In this document: positions 1 through 8,547 of the stretch, in pieces
Layout of the letters: each line of letters begins with the position of its first letter
Position numbering within the stretch: the stretch's first letter is position 1
From: Thiobacillaceae bacterium
Lineage (GTDB): Bacteria > Pseudomonadota > Gammaproteobacteria > Burkholderiales > Thiobacillaceae
Assembly: GCA_012274165.1 (NCBI GenBank)
Contig: JAAPAA010000110.1
Coordinates: forward strand, 1 to 17,091
Length of the DNA: 17,091 bases
Reading direction: 5' to 3'
Position numbers and translations under genes: made by a program
The notes under the pieces: generated by a model
The model's database searches: none
Seen by the model: only the letters and a program-made list of their open reading frames with translations
Told to the model about the DNA's origin: nothing

Positions 1-23
1 AATACAGCTAAAGCGTCGCCGCT

Positions 24-70
24 CTGTAGGTCCCGAGAGTTGGTTACGCAATCAGTAACCGGGACTGCAG
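24..70 (+). promoter_or_regulatory. Interrupted stem-loop in the metK 5' leader
   Basis: Three helices stack into one long arm: CTGTAG (24-29) with CTGCAG (65-70, one G-U pair), TCCC (31-34) with GGGA (61-64), and GGTTAC (42-47) with GTAACC (55-60). There is a single bulged G at 30, a 7-base bulge at 35-41 and a 7-base apical loop at 48-54. The base of the arm includes the first bases of the metK ribosome binding site (AGGAG, 69-73), so folding could limit initiation. I do not recognise a known SAM riboswitch class. A GCTAAA at 8-13 recalls the 3' part of SAM-II, but the rest of that fold would lie outside the window. Confidence 0.5.
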
Positions 71-78
71 GAGCTGGC

Positions 79-1245
79 ATGCAAAAAGATTTCATTTTCA
101 CGTCTGAATCGGTGTCCGAAGGGCATCCCGACAAGATGGCGGACCAAGTGTCGGATGCGGTACTCGACGCGATTCTAACCCAGGACAAACATGCGCGCGT
201 CGCCTGCGAAACGCTGCTGACCACCGGTCTGTGCGTCATTGCAGGCGAAATCACCACCACAGCGGTGATCGACTACAACCAGATCGCGCGCCAGACCATC
301 AAGCGCATCGGCTACGATTCCTCCGAGATCGGCTTCGACTACAACACCTGCTCGGTGCTGGTCACTGTCGGCAAGCAGTCACCCGACATCGCGCAGGGTG
401 TCGATCGCGCGCACGACGATTATCTCGACCAGGGCGCGGGCGATCAGGGCCTGATGTTCGGTTACGCCTGTAACGAAACCTCGGTGTTGATGCCGATGCC
501 GATTTACCTCGCGCATCGCCTGACGCAGCGCCAGTCCGAGCTGCGTAAGGACGGCCGCCTGCCGTGGTTGCGCCCGGATGCCAAATCGCAGGTATCGATT
601 CGCTACGTCGACGGCAAGCCGCATTCCATCGACACCGTGGTGCTGTCCACCCAGCACAACCCCGAAGTCTCGCAGGCGCAGATCACCGAGGCGGTGATCG
701 AGGAAATCATCAAGCCAGTGCTGCCGAAAGACATGCTGACCGCCGACACCCGTTACCTGGTCAACCCTACCGGCCGTTTCGTGGTGGGCGGACCGATGGG
801 TGACGCCGGCCTCACCGGCCGCAAAATCATCGTCGACACCTACGGTGGCGCGTCGCCGCACGGCGGCGGCGCCTTCTCCGGCAAGGATCCTTCCAAGGTC
901 GACCGTTCCGCCGCCTACGCCGGGCGCTACGTGGCGAAGAACATCGTCGCCGCCGGCCTGGCCGACAAGTGCATGGTGCAGATCAGCTACGCCATCGGCG
1001 TGGCCAAACCCACCTCGATGATGGTCGACACCTTCGGCACTGGCAAAATTCCCGAAACGAAAATTGTCGAACTGATCCAGGCGCATTTTGACCTGCGCCC
1101 CAAAGGCATCGTCAACATGCTCGACCTGCTGCGCCCGATCTACACCGAGACCGCGAGCTACGGCCACTTTGGCCGCGAAGAGCCCGATTTCACCTGGGAA
1201 GTGACGGATAAAGCAGCCGAGCTGAAGGCCGCAGCCGGTTTGTAA
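79..1245 (+). CDS. metK: S-adenosylmethionine synthetase MetK
   Basis: Cytosolic methionine adenosyltransferase: it joins methionine and ATP into SAM, releasing phosphate and pyrophosphate, and so opens the activated methyl cycle completed by ahcY and metF downstream. The 388-residue protein has the normal family length. Visible landmarks are GHPDK with the ATP-binding His at residue 16 and Asp at 18, the mobile-loop motif GAGDQGLMFGYA at 119-130, and the phosphate-binding GGGAFSGKDP at 262-271. The ATG at 79 is preferred because AGGAG ends five bases before it and the protein then begins MQKDFIFTSESVSEGHPDK, as in other proteobacterial MetK. An in-frame TTG at 40 lies inside the leader stem-loop and adds an unrelated 13-residue extension. 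The gene is intact, and 198 bases separate it from ahcY. Confidence 0.97.
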   Translation: MQKDFIFTSESVSEGHPDKMADQVSDAVLDAILTQDKHARVACETLLTTGLCVIAGEITTTAVIDYNQIARQTIKRIGYDSSEIGFDYNTCSVLVTVGKQSPDIAQGVDRAHDDYLDQGAGDQGLMFGYACNETSVLMPMPIYLAHRLTQRQSELRKDGRLPWLRPDAKSQVSIRYVDGKPHSIDTVVLSTQHNPEVSQAQITEAVIEEIIKPVLPKDMLTADTRYLVNPTGRFVVGGPMGDAGLTGRKIIVDTYGGASPHGGGAFSGKDPSKVDRSAAYAGRYVAKNIVAAGLADKCMVQISYAIGVAKPTSMMVDTFGTGKIPETKIVELIQAHFDLRPKGIVNMLDLLRPIYTETASYGHFGREEPDFTWEVTDKAAELKAAAGL

Positions 1246-1255
1246 AACGGCGTGG

Positions 1256-1261
1256 CATAAT
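1256..1261 (+). promoter_or_regulatory. Possible -10 box for the ahcY operon
   Basis: CATAAT lies ten bases after the metK stop codon and about 38 bases before the riboswitch, so transcription would begin near 1268 and include the whole aptamer. No good -35 box is seen 16-18 bases upstream. Read-through from metK remains possible. Confidence 0.35.
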
Positions 1262-1293
1262 CCGCACTTCTTTTTGGGCGACCTGTTCGCCCC

Positions 1294-1379
1294 CCTGCAC
1301 TGAGGAGCGCTGCGACTGTCGCCGGTTTGATCCGAAACGACAGCCAGGCTCAGCGCAGGCGACGATTCAACCGCGCTCG
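1294..1379 (+). ncRNA. SAH riboswitch upstream of ahcY
   Basis: The sequence carries the conserved core of the SAH-sensing aptamer: GAGGAGCGCTGCGAC from 1302, CCAGGCTC at 1344-1351 and TTCAA at 1366-1370. The fold can be traced by hand. P1 is CCTGC-A-CTGAG (1294-1304) with CTCAG-C-GCAGG (1349-1359), one A-C mismatch in ten pairs. P2 is CTGTCG (1316-1321) with CGACAG (1338-1343). The pseudoknot is GAGCGC (1305-1310) with GCGCTC (1373-1378). This family binds S-adenosylhomocysteine and is known to switch on ahcY and linked genes, which matches its position. The region from its end to the ahcY start holds a competing helix, reported as a finding. Confidence 0.93.
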
Positions 1380-1443
1380 TTGACTTGCAGCCGGGCTGTG
1401 GGCAAACGAGCACCCACCCCGCTGTCATTCAAGGAGTTTCACC

Positions 1444-2868
<1,425 letters not shown>

Positions 2869-2883
2869 TTGCAGGAGAAACGC

Positions 2884-3231
2884 GTGCGTATTTTGCTGAT
2901 TTGGGTGCTGAATGCCGTGGCCTTGCTGGGTGTGGCCTATTTTCTGCCCGGCATCGAGGTCACCAGCTTTGGCTCGGCCATGCTGGCTGCGCTGGTGATC
3001 GGCCTGCTCAATACGCTGGTGCGCCCGGTGCTGGTTTTGCTCACCTTACCCATCACGCTGTTGACGCTGGGCTTGTTCTATTTTGTGCTGAACGGGCTGC
3101 TGTTCTGGCTGGCGGGCAACCTGCTCTCCGGCTTTGAGGTGCACGGATTTGTTGCCGCCGTGCTGGGCGCGATCCTGTATGGCGTGATCGCCTGGGCGCT
3201 GTCGGCGCTCGTTCCTGGCGATAAAGGCTGA
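2884..3231 (+). CDS. Small four-helix membrane protein, phage_holin_4_2 (YvlD-like) family
   Basis: A 115-residue, almost wholly hydrophobic protein with four predicted membrane helices, at about residues 2-20, 27-50, 52-74 and 85-108. The motif NTLVRPVLVLLTLPITLLTLGLF is typical of the phage_holin_4_2/YvlD family. Despite the name, members are common chromosomal inner-membrane proteins with no proven lytic role. The GTG start at 2884 is chosen because AGGAG (2873-2877) precedes it by six bases; a TTG at 2869 would place that site inside the gene. It lies between ahcY and metF with very short spacers, so it should be transcribed with them under the SAH riboswitch. Its role in methyl metabolism, if any, is unknown. 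Confidence 0.88.
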   Translation: MRILLIWVLNAVALLGVAYFLPGIEVTSFGSAMLAALVIGLLNTLVRPVLVLLTLPITLLTLGLFYFVLNGLLFWLAGNLLSGFEVHGFVAAVLGAILYGVIAWALSALVPGDKG

Positions 3232-3234
3232 ACC

Positions 3235-4065
3235 ATGAGCCAACGTACTTTCAGCTTCGAATTTTTTCCGCCCAAAACAGCGGAGGGTGCAGAAAAATTA
3301 CGCGCCACCCGCGAGCAACTGGCGCAACTCAAACCCAAGTTTTTTTCTGTCACCTTCGGTGCAGGTGGCTCCACCCGTGACCGCACCCTGGAAACCGTGC
3401 GCGATATTCAGACATCCGGCTCGGAAGCCGCGCCGCACCTGTCGTGCATTGGCTCCACCCAGGACAATATCCGCGAGATATTGAACGAATACAAAAGCCA
3501 GGGCATCCGCCATCTGGTTGCGCTGCGCGGCGATTTGCCCTCGGGCACCATGGACGCGGGCGAATTCAATTACGCCAACGAACTGGTGAGTTTCATCCGG
3601 TCGGAGACCGGCGACTGGTTCGAAATCGAAGTCGCCGCCTATCCCGAAATCCACCCGCAGGCGCGCTCGTGGACAGACGATCTTGCCAACTTCAAGCGCA
3701 AGGTCGATGCCGGGGCGAACGCCGCCATCACCCAGTACTTCTTCAACGCCGATGCCTACTTTCGCTTCGTCGATGAAGCGCGCGCATCAGGAGTGAGCAT
3801 TCCCATCGTCCCCGGCATCATGCCGATCGGCAATTATGTGCAGCTCGCGCGCTTTTCGGATGCCTGCGGCGCGGAGATCCCGCGCTGGCTGAGAAAGAAA
3901 CTGGAAACCTACGGCGACGACCTGCCGTCGATTCGTGCCTTCGGGCTGGACGTCATTACCGACCAGTGCGAGCGTCTGCTGGCCGGTGGCGCACCGGGCC
4001 TGCATTTCTACACCATGAACCAGGCGGGGCCGAGCAGCACCATCTGGCAGCGGCTGGGATTGTGA
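3235..4065 (+). CDS. metF: 5,10-methylenetetrahydrofolate reductase MetF
   Basis: FAD-dependent cytosolic TIM-barrel enzyme that reduces 5,10-methylene-THF to 5-methyl-THF with NAD(P)H, providing the methyl group that turns homocysteine (the AhcY product) back into methionine. At 276 residues it is slightly shorter than the E. coli enzyme, as is usual in Betaproteobacteria. Landmarks are FEFFPPK with the catalytic-type Glu9, TFGAGGSTRD at 41-50, ALRGD with Asp100 (matching the flavin-tuning Asp120 of E. coli), QYFFNADAYFRF, PGIMPI and a C-terminal LHFYTMN. Start ATG 3235 comes three bases after the previous stop, with only a weak AAAGG upstream, suggesting coupled translation. It is the last gene of the SAH-controlled operon. 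Confidence 0.96.
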   Translation: MSQRTFSFEFFPPKTAEGAEKLRATREQLAQLKPKFFSVTFGAGGSTRDRTLETVRDIQTSGSEAAPHLSCIGSTQDNIREILNEYKSQGIRHLVALRGDLPSGTMDAGEFNYANELVSFIRSETGDWFEIEVAAYPEIHPQARSWTDDLANFKRKVDAGANAAITQYFFNADAYFRFVDEARASGVSIPIVPGIMPIGNYVQLARFSDACGAEIPRWLRKKLETYGDDLPSIRAFGLDVITDQCERLLAGGAPGLHFYTMNQAGPSSTIWQRLGL

Positions 4066-4090
4066 CTGTTTCGGAATAGAGCCTCTGCTG

Positions 4091-4112
4091 AGGCCCCCCG
4101 TTCCGGGGGCTT
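4091..4112 (+). terminator. GC-rich hairpin after metF, possible terminator
   Basis: AGGCCCCC (4091-4098) pairs with GGGGGCTT (4105-4112), with one G-U pair and the loop CGTTCC. Only two T residues follow, so this is not a textbook intrinsic terminator. A second hairpin, GCCTC (4081-4085) with GAGGC (4090-4094), overlaps its left arm and excludes it. Placement 26 bases after the metF stop supports a role at the operon end. Confidence 0.45.
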
Positions 4113-4220
4113 GCCGCGTGTGGGCGCGCGCTGTGCGCGTGTCTGGATCGCTTCCACCACGGGGTCTCTCGATGAGGTGGTTCATTCGTACCGCCATCGT
4201 GTACCCCTTTCTGCATCAAG

Positions 4221-4240
4221 TTTGGCCGCTTTTGGCCGCT
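4221..4240. repeat. Tandem 10-bp repeat
   Basis: TTTGGCCGCT occurs twice in direct succession. Two copies only; it could be a regulator site or chance. Confidence 0.5.
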
Positions 4241-4410
4241 ATGACCCTGACCTGTGAGCTGCCTGCGGGCATCGACATACGGGTTTCAGAAAATTGCCTC
4301 AGGGGCCATCATGCACACCCGAGTTTTACCCTTCTACGCCAAGGCGGGCGGAACCGGCCCCGCTGACCAAAGCTTCCAGCCTGCCCCTGCAGCGTAGCGG
4401 AACCGGCTGC

Positions 4411-6687
4411 GTGAGCGAACACCCAACTTCAGTTACCTCAAGCATTACGTGGATCGCGGGAGCGATTTCGCTGATCGTTTTGGCATCCTTGCCCTTGGGT
4501 TTTTGGGCTTTGTCGTACCAGCACCAGATCGGGACGATCAGTGCTGAATCGCAGTTCAATGCCAATATGGTCGCTGATCTTGTCGATCAGAATCCAGCGA
4601 ACTGGCACGAGCAGAAGCAACGGATTGCCAGACTCCTGCGCGAAGACGATCGCACCCAGGCTGACTATCCCGAATTGCGCCGGATCCTCGGTCCGGGGGG
4701 CGAGTTGATCGCCTCCAGTTCTGCAACGGCTCTGCCGCCACCCGTGTTGGCACGGCGCGAACCCGTGATGGATGGCGGGAAAATCATTGCCTACTTCGAG
4801 GTAGCCCGTTCAATTCGTCCCCTGCTGGCAGAGACCGGCCTGGTTGCCCTGCTCGGAATGGCGCTGGCTGGCGCGTTGTTTTTTACCCTGAAAATATTTC
4901 CACTGCGCGCCCTTAATCGCGCCCTGGCCGATCTGCACCAGTCGGAACAGTTGTTCAGCAAGGCCTTCCATGCGAGTCCGGATCCCGTGATGATCTGTCG
5001 CGCGGACGATGGCCGCATCATCAGCGTCAATACCAGCTTTACGCGGCTCACCGGGTATGCGCTGCCGGAGGTGGTCAATCGCGAACATGGCGAACTGGGA
5101 CTCTGGGCGGATCAGGAAAAAACGGAGTGGGCCAGGCAGCAGTTACGTCTGGATCAGCCGGTCAACAATCTGGAGATGACGCTGGTGACTCGAAGTGGCG
5201 AGCAGCGGGACATGCTGGTCTCCTCCGAGATGACCGAGATCAACAGCGTCAGCTGCGTGCTTACGGTCGCACGCGATGTCACCGCACAAAAGCAGGCCGA
5301 ACAGCGCATGGCCTATCTCGCCAATTACGATCAGTTGACCGGTCTGCCCAACCGCGCGCTGTTTCGTGATCGCCTGGAAGGCGCGATGCGGCGCGCGCAA
5401 CGCGCCGAGCGCCTGGTGGGGCTGCTCTACCTCGATCTGGACCGGTTCAAGCGGGTCAATGACAGCCTGGGCCACCAGGCCGGCGATCAATTGCTCGTGC
5501 AGGTGGCGGAACGTTTGCTGGGCTGCGTGCGGCGCACCGATACCATTGGCCACTCCGATGCGCGCCATGGCTCGTCTGGCAGCACGGTTGCCCGGCTGGG
5601 GGGCGACGAATTTACCGTGGTGCTGGGAGACATCAAGCACGTCGACGAGATTTCGAGTGTTGCGCTGCGCATCATTACAGCACTGAGCGCAGCCTTTGAT
5701 CTGACGGGGCATCAGGTGTTCGTGGGAGCGAGCATCGGCATTACCGTGTACCCGTTCGACGATATCGACCTCGACAACATGATTCGCAATGCCGATGCCG
5801 CGATGTATCAAGCAAAGGCGCTGGGGCGCAATAACTTCCAGTTCTACACTGACGATCTCAACGCCAATGCCGAAGAACGGCTATGGCTCGAAACAGAACT
5901 GCGTCAGGCGCTGGAGCGGAACCAGTTCGAGCTGGTTTACCAGCCCAAACTGGATCTGCTGAGCAACCGGATCAGCGGCGTGGAAGCCTTGCTGCGCTGG
6001 CGTTCGCCGGAAAAGGGGCTGGTGTCTCCGGTTGAGTTCATCCCCTTGCTGGAGGACACAGGCTTGATCGTGCCAATTGGCGCCTGGGTGCTGCAAACCG
6101 CATGCGCACAAGCTGCGGCCTGGGAGCGTGACGGGATGCATCTGACCATGGCGGTGAACCTGTCTCCGCGCCAGTTTCACGACAATGGCCTGACCGATAT
6201 GATCCAGGCCGCCCTTACCAACTCGGGCTTGTCCGCGAAGCAACTGGAACTGGAAGTGACGGAAAGTCTGCTCATGGAAGACAGCACGCGCAGCCAGACC
6301 ACCCTGGCCAGCATCAAACAAATGGGAATCCACATCTCGGTGGACGATTTCGGAACCGGCTATTCGTCGCTGGCCTATTTAAAGCGCTTCCCGCTCGACA
6401 CTCTCAAGATTGACCGCACTTTCGTCAAGGAAGTGGGCATCGATCCGGACGACACCGCCATTGTGCGCGCCGTGATTGCGCTCGCCCGCAGCCTGCGCCT
6501 GACCGTGGTCGCAGAGGGCGTCGAAACCCATGAACAACTGGAATTTCTGCGCGAAACCCGGTGCGAACAGGCGCAGGGCTATCTCATCAGCCGGCCGCTG
6601 GCTGGACCCGCCTTCGCAGCCTGGATGGCGCAATATGAAGAGACGAGTTTACCCATGATCGTGGCTGGGGCGGGCGCTCAGGGCTGA
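4411..6687 (+). CDS. Membrane-anchored PAS-GGDEF-EAL protein (c-di-GMP turnover)
   Basis: A 758-residue inner-membrane signalling protein. Order: a helix at 12-36, a periplasmic segment to about 140, a second helix at 142-165, a PAS domain at about 178-300, GGDEF at about 301-465 and EAL at about 490-735. GGDEF is intact at 397-401, so cyclase activity is plausible. Before it lies a 14-residue insertion (379-392) that separates the RRTD (374-377) from its usual inhibitory-site position. EAL residues for phosphodiesterase activity all appear present: YQPK, EALLR (525-529), NLSPRQF, EVTES, DDFGTG (645-650), LKIDR, AEGVE and QGY. The GTG at 4411 is chosen because it places 11 residues before the first helix; there is no strong ribosome site, and the same frame stays open upstream to a TTG at 4294. 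The signal sensed is unknown. Confidence 0.92.
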   Translation: MSEHPTSVTSSITWIAGAISLIVLASLPLGFWALSYQHQIGTISAESQFNANMVADLVDQNPANWHEQKQRIARLLREDDRTQADYPELRRILGPGGELIASSSATALPPPVLARREPVMDGGKIIAYFEVARSIRPLLAETGLVALLGMALAGALFFTLKIFPLRALNRALADLHQSEQLFSKAFHASPDPVMICRADDGRIISVNTSFTRLTGYALPEVVNREHGELGLWADQEKTEWARQQLRLDQPVNNLEMTLVTRSGEQRDMLVSSEMTEINSVSCVLTVARDVTAQKQAEQRMAYLANYDQLTGLPNRALFRDRLEGAMRRAQRAERLVGLLYLDLDRFKRVNDSLGHQAGDQLLVQVAERLLGCVRRTDTIGHSDARHGSSGSTVARLGGDEFTVVLGDIKHVDEISSVALRIITALSAAFDLTGHQVFVGASIGITVYPFDDIDLDNMIRNADAAMYQAKALGRNNFQFYTDDLNANAEERLWLETELRQALERNQFELVYQPKLDLLSNRISGVEALLRWRSPEKGLVSPVEFIPLLEDTGLIVPIGAWVLQTACAQAAAWERDGMHLTMAVNLSPRQFHDNGLTDMIQAALTNSGLSAKQLELEVTESLLMEDSTRSQTTLASIKQMGIHISVDDFGTGYSSLAYLKRFPLDTLKIDRTFVKEVGIDPDDTAIVRAVIALARSLRLTVVAEGVETHEQLEFLRETRCEQAQGYLISRPLAGPAFAAWMAQYEETSLPMIVAGAGAQG

Positions 6688-6709
6688 TGCCCCGGCACCC
6701 GCGCCGATT

Positions 6710-6751
6710 GCGTTGCAAACGACCAGGTCAGCGCAGACAGGCCTGCAACGC
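6710..6751. repeat. Inverted repeat between convergent genes
   Basis: GCGTTGCA (6710-6717) and TGCAACGC (6744-6751) are perfect 8-base inverted repeats, with the palindrome GACCAGGTC (6721-6729) in the loop. It spans the end of the aminotransferase gene, 22 bases after the GGDEF-EAL stop. It may be a weak terminator; the + strand continues CTTTAG and neither side has a real T-run. Confidence 0.3.
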
Positions 6752-7843
6752 CTTTAGACAGTAATCGACGTTTTCCTGCTTGGCGGAATAGCCCATCAGG
6801 CCGATGCGCCAGATCTTGCCGGACATGTCGCCGAGGCCGGCGCCGATTTCCAGGCTGAATTCGTTCAACAGGCGGGCACGAATCGCAGCCTCGTCGACGC
6901 CTTCCGGCACATAGATCGAGTTGAGCTGCGGCAGGCGCGCGGATTCTTCAACCACATAGCGCAAGCCCATGCCTTCGAGTCCGGTCTTGAGCTTTTCGTG
7001 CATCGCACGGTGGCGCGCCCAGGCGTTTTCCAGACCTTCTTCTTCGAGAATCACCAGCGCTTCGTGCAGGCCGTACATCGGGTTGATCGGCGCGGTGTGG
7101 TGGTAGGTGCGCTTGCCGGCGGACTGCCAGTAACCGAGCACCAGATTCAGGTCGAGAAACCAGCTCTGCACCACGGTCGTGCGCGCCTTGATGCGGGCGA
7201 TGGCGCGTTCGGAGAACGACACCGGCGACAGCCCCGGCGTGCACGACAGGCATTTCTGGCTGCCGGAATACACCGCGTCGATGCCCCATTTGTCCATGTA
7301 GAGCGGCGTGCCGCCGAGGCTGGTGACGCAGTCCATGATGGTCAGTGCACCGAATTCCTGCGCGATCTTGCCGAGCGCTTCACCATCCGACTGCGCGCCG
7401 GTCGAGGTCTCGGCATGTACGAAGGCGAGAATCTTGGCATCGGGATTCGCCTTGAAGGCGTCGCGCACTTTCTGCGGATCGACCGGCGCGCCCCAGGCGT
7501 CGTCCACCACCACCGGCACGCCGCCGGTGCGCTTGACGTTTTCCAGCATGCGCCCGCCGAACACCCCGTTGCGGCAGACGATCACCTTGTCGCCCGGCTC
7601 CACCAGATTGACGAAGCACATTTCCATCCCCGCCGAACCCGGCGCCGAGACCGGGAAAGTCAGCGCGTTCTCGGTCTGGAACGCCATCCGCAGCATGGAC
7701 TTGATCTGCTCCATCAGCTCGACAAAAGCGGGGTCGAGGTGGCCGATGGTCGGACGCGCCATCGCGTCGAGAATGCGCTGCGGCACGTCGGACGGGCCGG
7801 GGCCCATGAGGACGCGCTTGGGGGGGATGAAGGAGGCAGTCAT
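6728..7843 (-). CDS. Class V PLP aminotransferase, alanine/serine-glyoxylate type
   Basis: A 371-residue cytosolic enzyme of the alanine-glyoxylate/serine-glyoxylate aminotransferase family, which moves the amino group of alanine or serine to glyoxylate, making glycine. Visible: MGPGPSDVP near the N-terminus (13-21), which forms part of the substrate site; SAPGSAGMEM (67-76) in the cofactor phosphate region; the ring-nitrogen Asp171 in MDCVTSLGG; and the Schiff-base Lys197 in YSGSQKCLSCTPGLSP. Substrate preference cannot be read from sequence. In an autotroph it would suit glyoxylate disposal after RuBisCO oxygenation, but no photorespiration or serine-cycle gene is nearby. ATG 7843 is the natural start because the GPGP motif follows at once; AAGG sits only three bases upstream, a poor spacing. 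Confidence 0.92.
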   Translation of the reverse strand: MTASFIPPKRVLMGPGPSDVPQRILDAMARPTIGHLDPAFVELMEQIKSMLRMAFQTENALTFPVSAPGSAGMEMCFVNLVEPGDKVIVCRNGVFGGRMLENVKRTGGVPVVVDDAWGAPVDPQKVRDAFKANPDAKILAFVHAETSTGAQSDGEALGKIAQEFGALTIMDCVTSLGGTPLYMDKWGIDAVYSGSQKCLSCTPGLSPVSFSERAIARIKARTTVVQSWFLDLNLVLGYWQSAGKRTYHHTAPINPMYGLHEALVILEEEGLENAWARHRAMHEKLKTGLEGMGLRYVVEESARLPQLNSIYVPEGVDEAAIRARLLNEFSLEIGAGLGDMSGKIWRIGLMGYSAKQENVDYCLKALQACLR

Positions 7844-7888
7844 AACCTTGGTCTCAGTATGGAAAATATCAATTAAAACAATGAGTTG

Positions 7889-7917
7889 ATTTTACTGGCA
7901 AATCGTGTGGCAGGAAA
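7889..7917 (-). promoter_or_regulatory. Possible promoter for the aminotransferase gene
   Basis: On the minus strand TAAAAT (7894 to 7889) could be a -10 box, with TTTCCT (7917 to 7912) 17 bases upstream as a poor -35. The whole 7845-7900 stretch is AT-rich compared with its surroundings, as expected for a promoter region between divergent genes. Confidence 0.35.
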
Positions 7918-8009
7918 TGTCTCGGCATGGTTTTCGTTCCGGACAATCCCGTTTGCGGTCGTCCCAGCAATGACTATGGTTAGGTTTTGGCAATGGCGCG
8001 GGGTGGCAT

Positions 8010-8537
8010 ATGGCAACGAATACAGGGTTTTTGCGCGCGCTGGTCGGCGGCGTGGCGCTGGGTATGATGGCACTGGGTGCACCGTTGCAAGTCGCGGCTG
8101 AGCCTGCTGCGGCAGCCTTGACGCTGAGCGAAGCGGATCGAACGGCGGTCTTCAAGGCAGCGGGCGCGGTTCAGCGCAAGGGCATGTGGGTCATCTGCGT
8201 GGACGATCCCAACCCCGGCGGGGCCGTCATCGAAACGGTGCGTGACCTGAACGGCGATGGCCGTCCCGAAGCCGTGGTGACCGAAGGCGGCACCTATTGC
8301 TACGGCCACAGCGAGGCAGGATTCCAGTTGCTGAGCCAGCAAACGAATGGCAGCTGGCGGGTGATCGCCCGCAATAGTGGCGTGCCCGAGTTCCTGAAAA
8401 CCCATGGCGTGGGCGGCTGGCCGGATATCTCGGTCGGCGGACCGGGTTTCTGCTTTCCGGTAGAGCGCTGGAACGGCAAGACCTATGAACTCAACCGCCA
8501 CGAATATGAGGGAAAACGCTGCAAGCCGCCGCGGTAA
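8010..8537 (+). CDS. Hypothetical secreted protein with a DxNxDG loop
   Basis: A 175-residue protein I cannot name. It begins with a Sec signal peptide: a hydrophobic stretch from about residue 8 to 24 and a likely signal peptidase I site after VAA (28-30). The mature part holds DLNGDGRPE (79-87), a calcium-loop-like motif seen in VCBS/FG-GAP-type repeats, and four cysteines (63, 97, 148, 171) that could form two disulfides in the periplasm. Only one such loop is present, so it is not a repeat protein. The ATG at 8010 has only a poor G-rich upstream site, but it gives a proper signal peptide. The gene is divergent from the aminotransferase and ends ten bases before the convergent ttcA, so it appears monocistronic. 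Confidence 0.8.
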   Translation: MATNTGFLRALVGGVALGMMALGAPLQVAAEPAAAALTLSEADRTAVFKAAGAVQRKGMWVICVDDPNPGGAVIETVRDLNGDGRPEAVVTEGGTYCYGHSEAGFQLLSQQTNGSWRVIARNSGVPEFLKTHGVGGWPDISVGGPGFCFPVERWNGKTYELNRHEYEGKRCKPPR

Positions 8538-8547
8538 GCACGCAGTT

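Larger units (their letters stand above)
4066..4410. other. Intergenic gap between metF and the GGDEF-EAL gene
   Basis: About 345 bases without a convincing gene. Besides the hairpin after metF it holds a perfect tandem copy of TTTGGCCGCT (4221-4230 and 4231-4240). Short ORFs here lack ribosome binding sites and recognisable motifs. I see no clear -10/-35 pair for the downstream gene and no c-di-GMP riboswitch core. Confidence 0.6.

Noticed and set aside
1..20. GCTAAA near the window start as part of a SAM-II riboswitch
   Set aside because: In SAM-II this motif is followed at once by the ribosome site, whereas here the site is nearly 60 bases away, and the remaining pairing partners are not in the window.
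1276..1292. Hairpin GGGCG/CGCCC after metK as a terminator
   Set aside because: The T-run lies before the hairpin rather than after it, and C residues follow it. On the minus strand the run would be A, so it fits neither direction.
379..1428. Long open frame antisense to metK (349 codons)
   Set aside because: It lies opposite a certain gene, has a composition typical of GC-rich shadow frames (His, Gly, Val, Asp-rich) and contains no domain. It also crosses the SAH riboswitch.
2884..3231. Prophage remnant, because of the holin family name
   Set aside because: No other phage genes are present, and the gene lies tightly within a metabolic operon; the family is widespread on chromosomes.
4154..4180. 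Inverted repeat CCACC/GGTGG in the gap after metF
   Set aside because: Five pairs around a 17-base loop are weak and expected by chance in GC-rich DNA.
4118..4366. 82-codon open frame in the gap before the GGDEF-EAL gene
   Set aside because: GTG start without a ribosome site, mixed composition and no recognisable motif; its end overlaps the unlikely upstream extension of the next gene.
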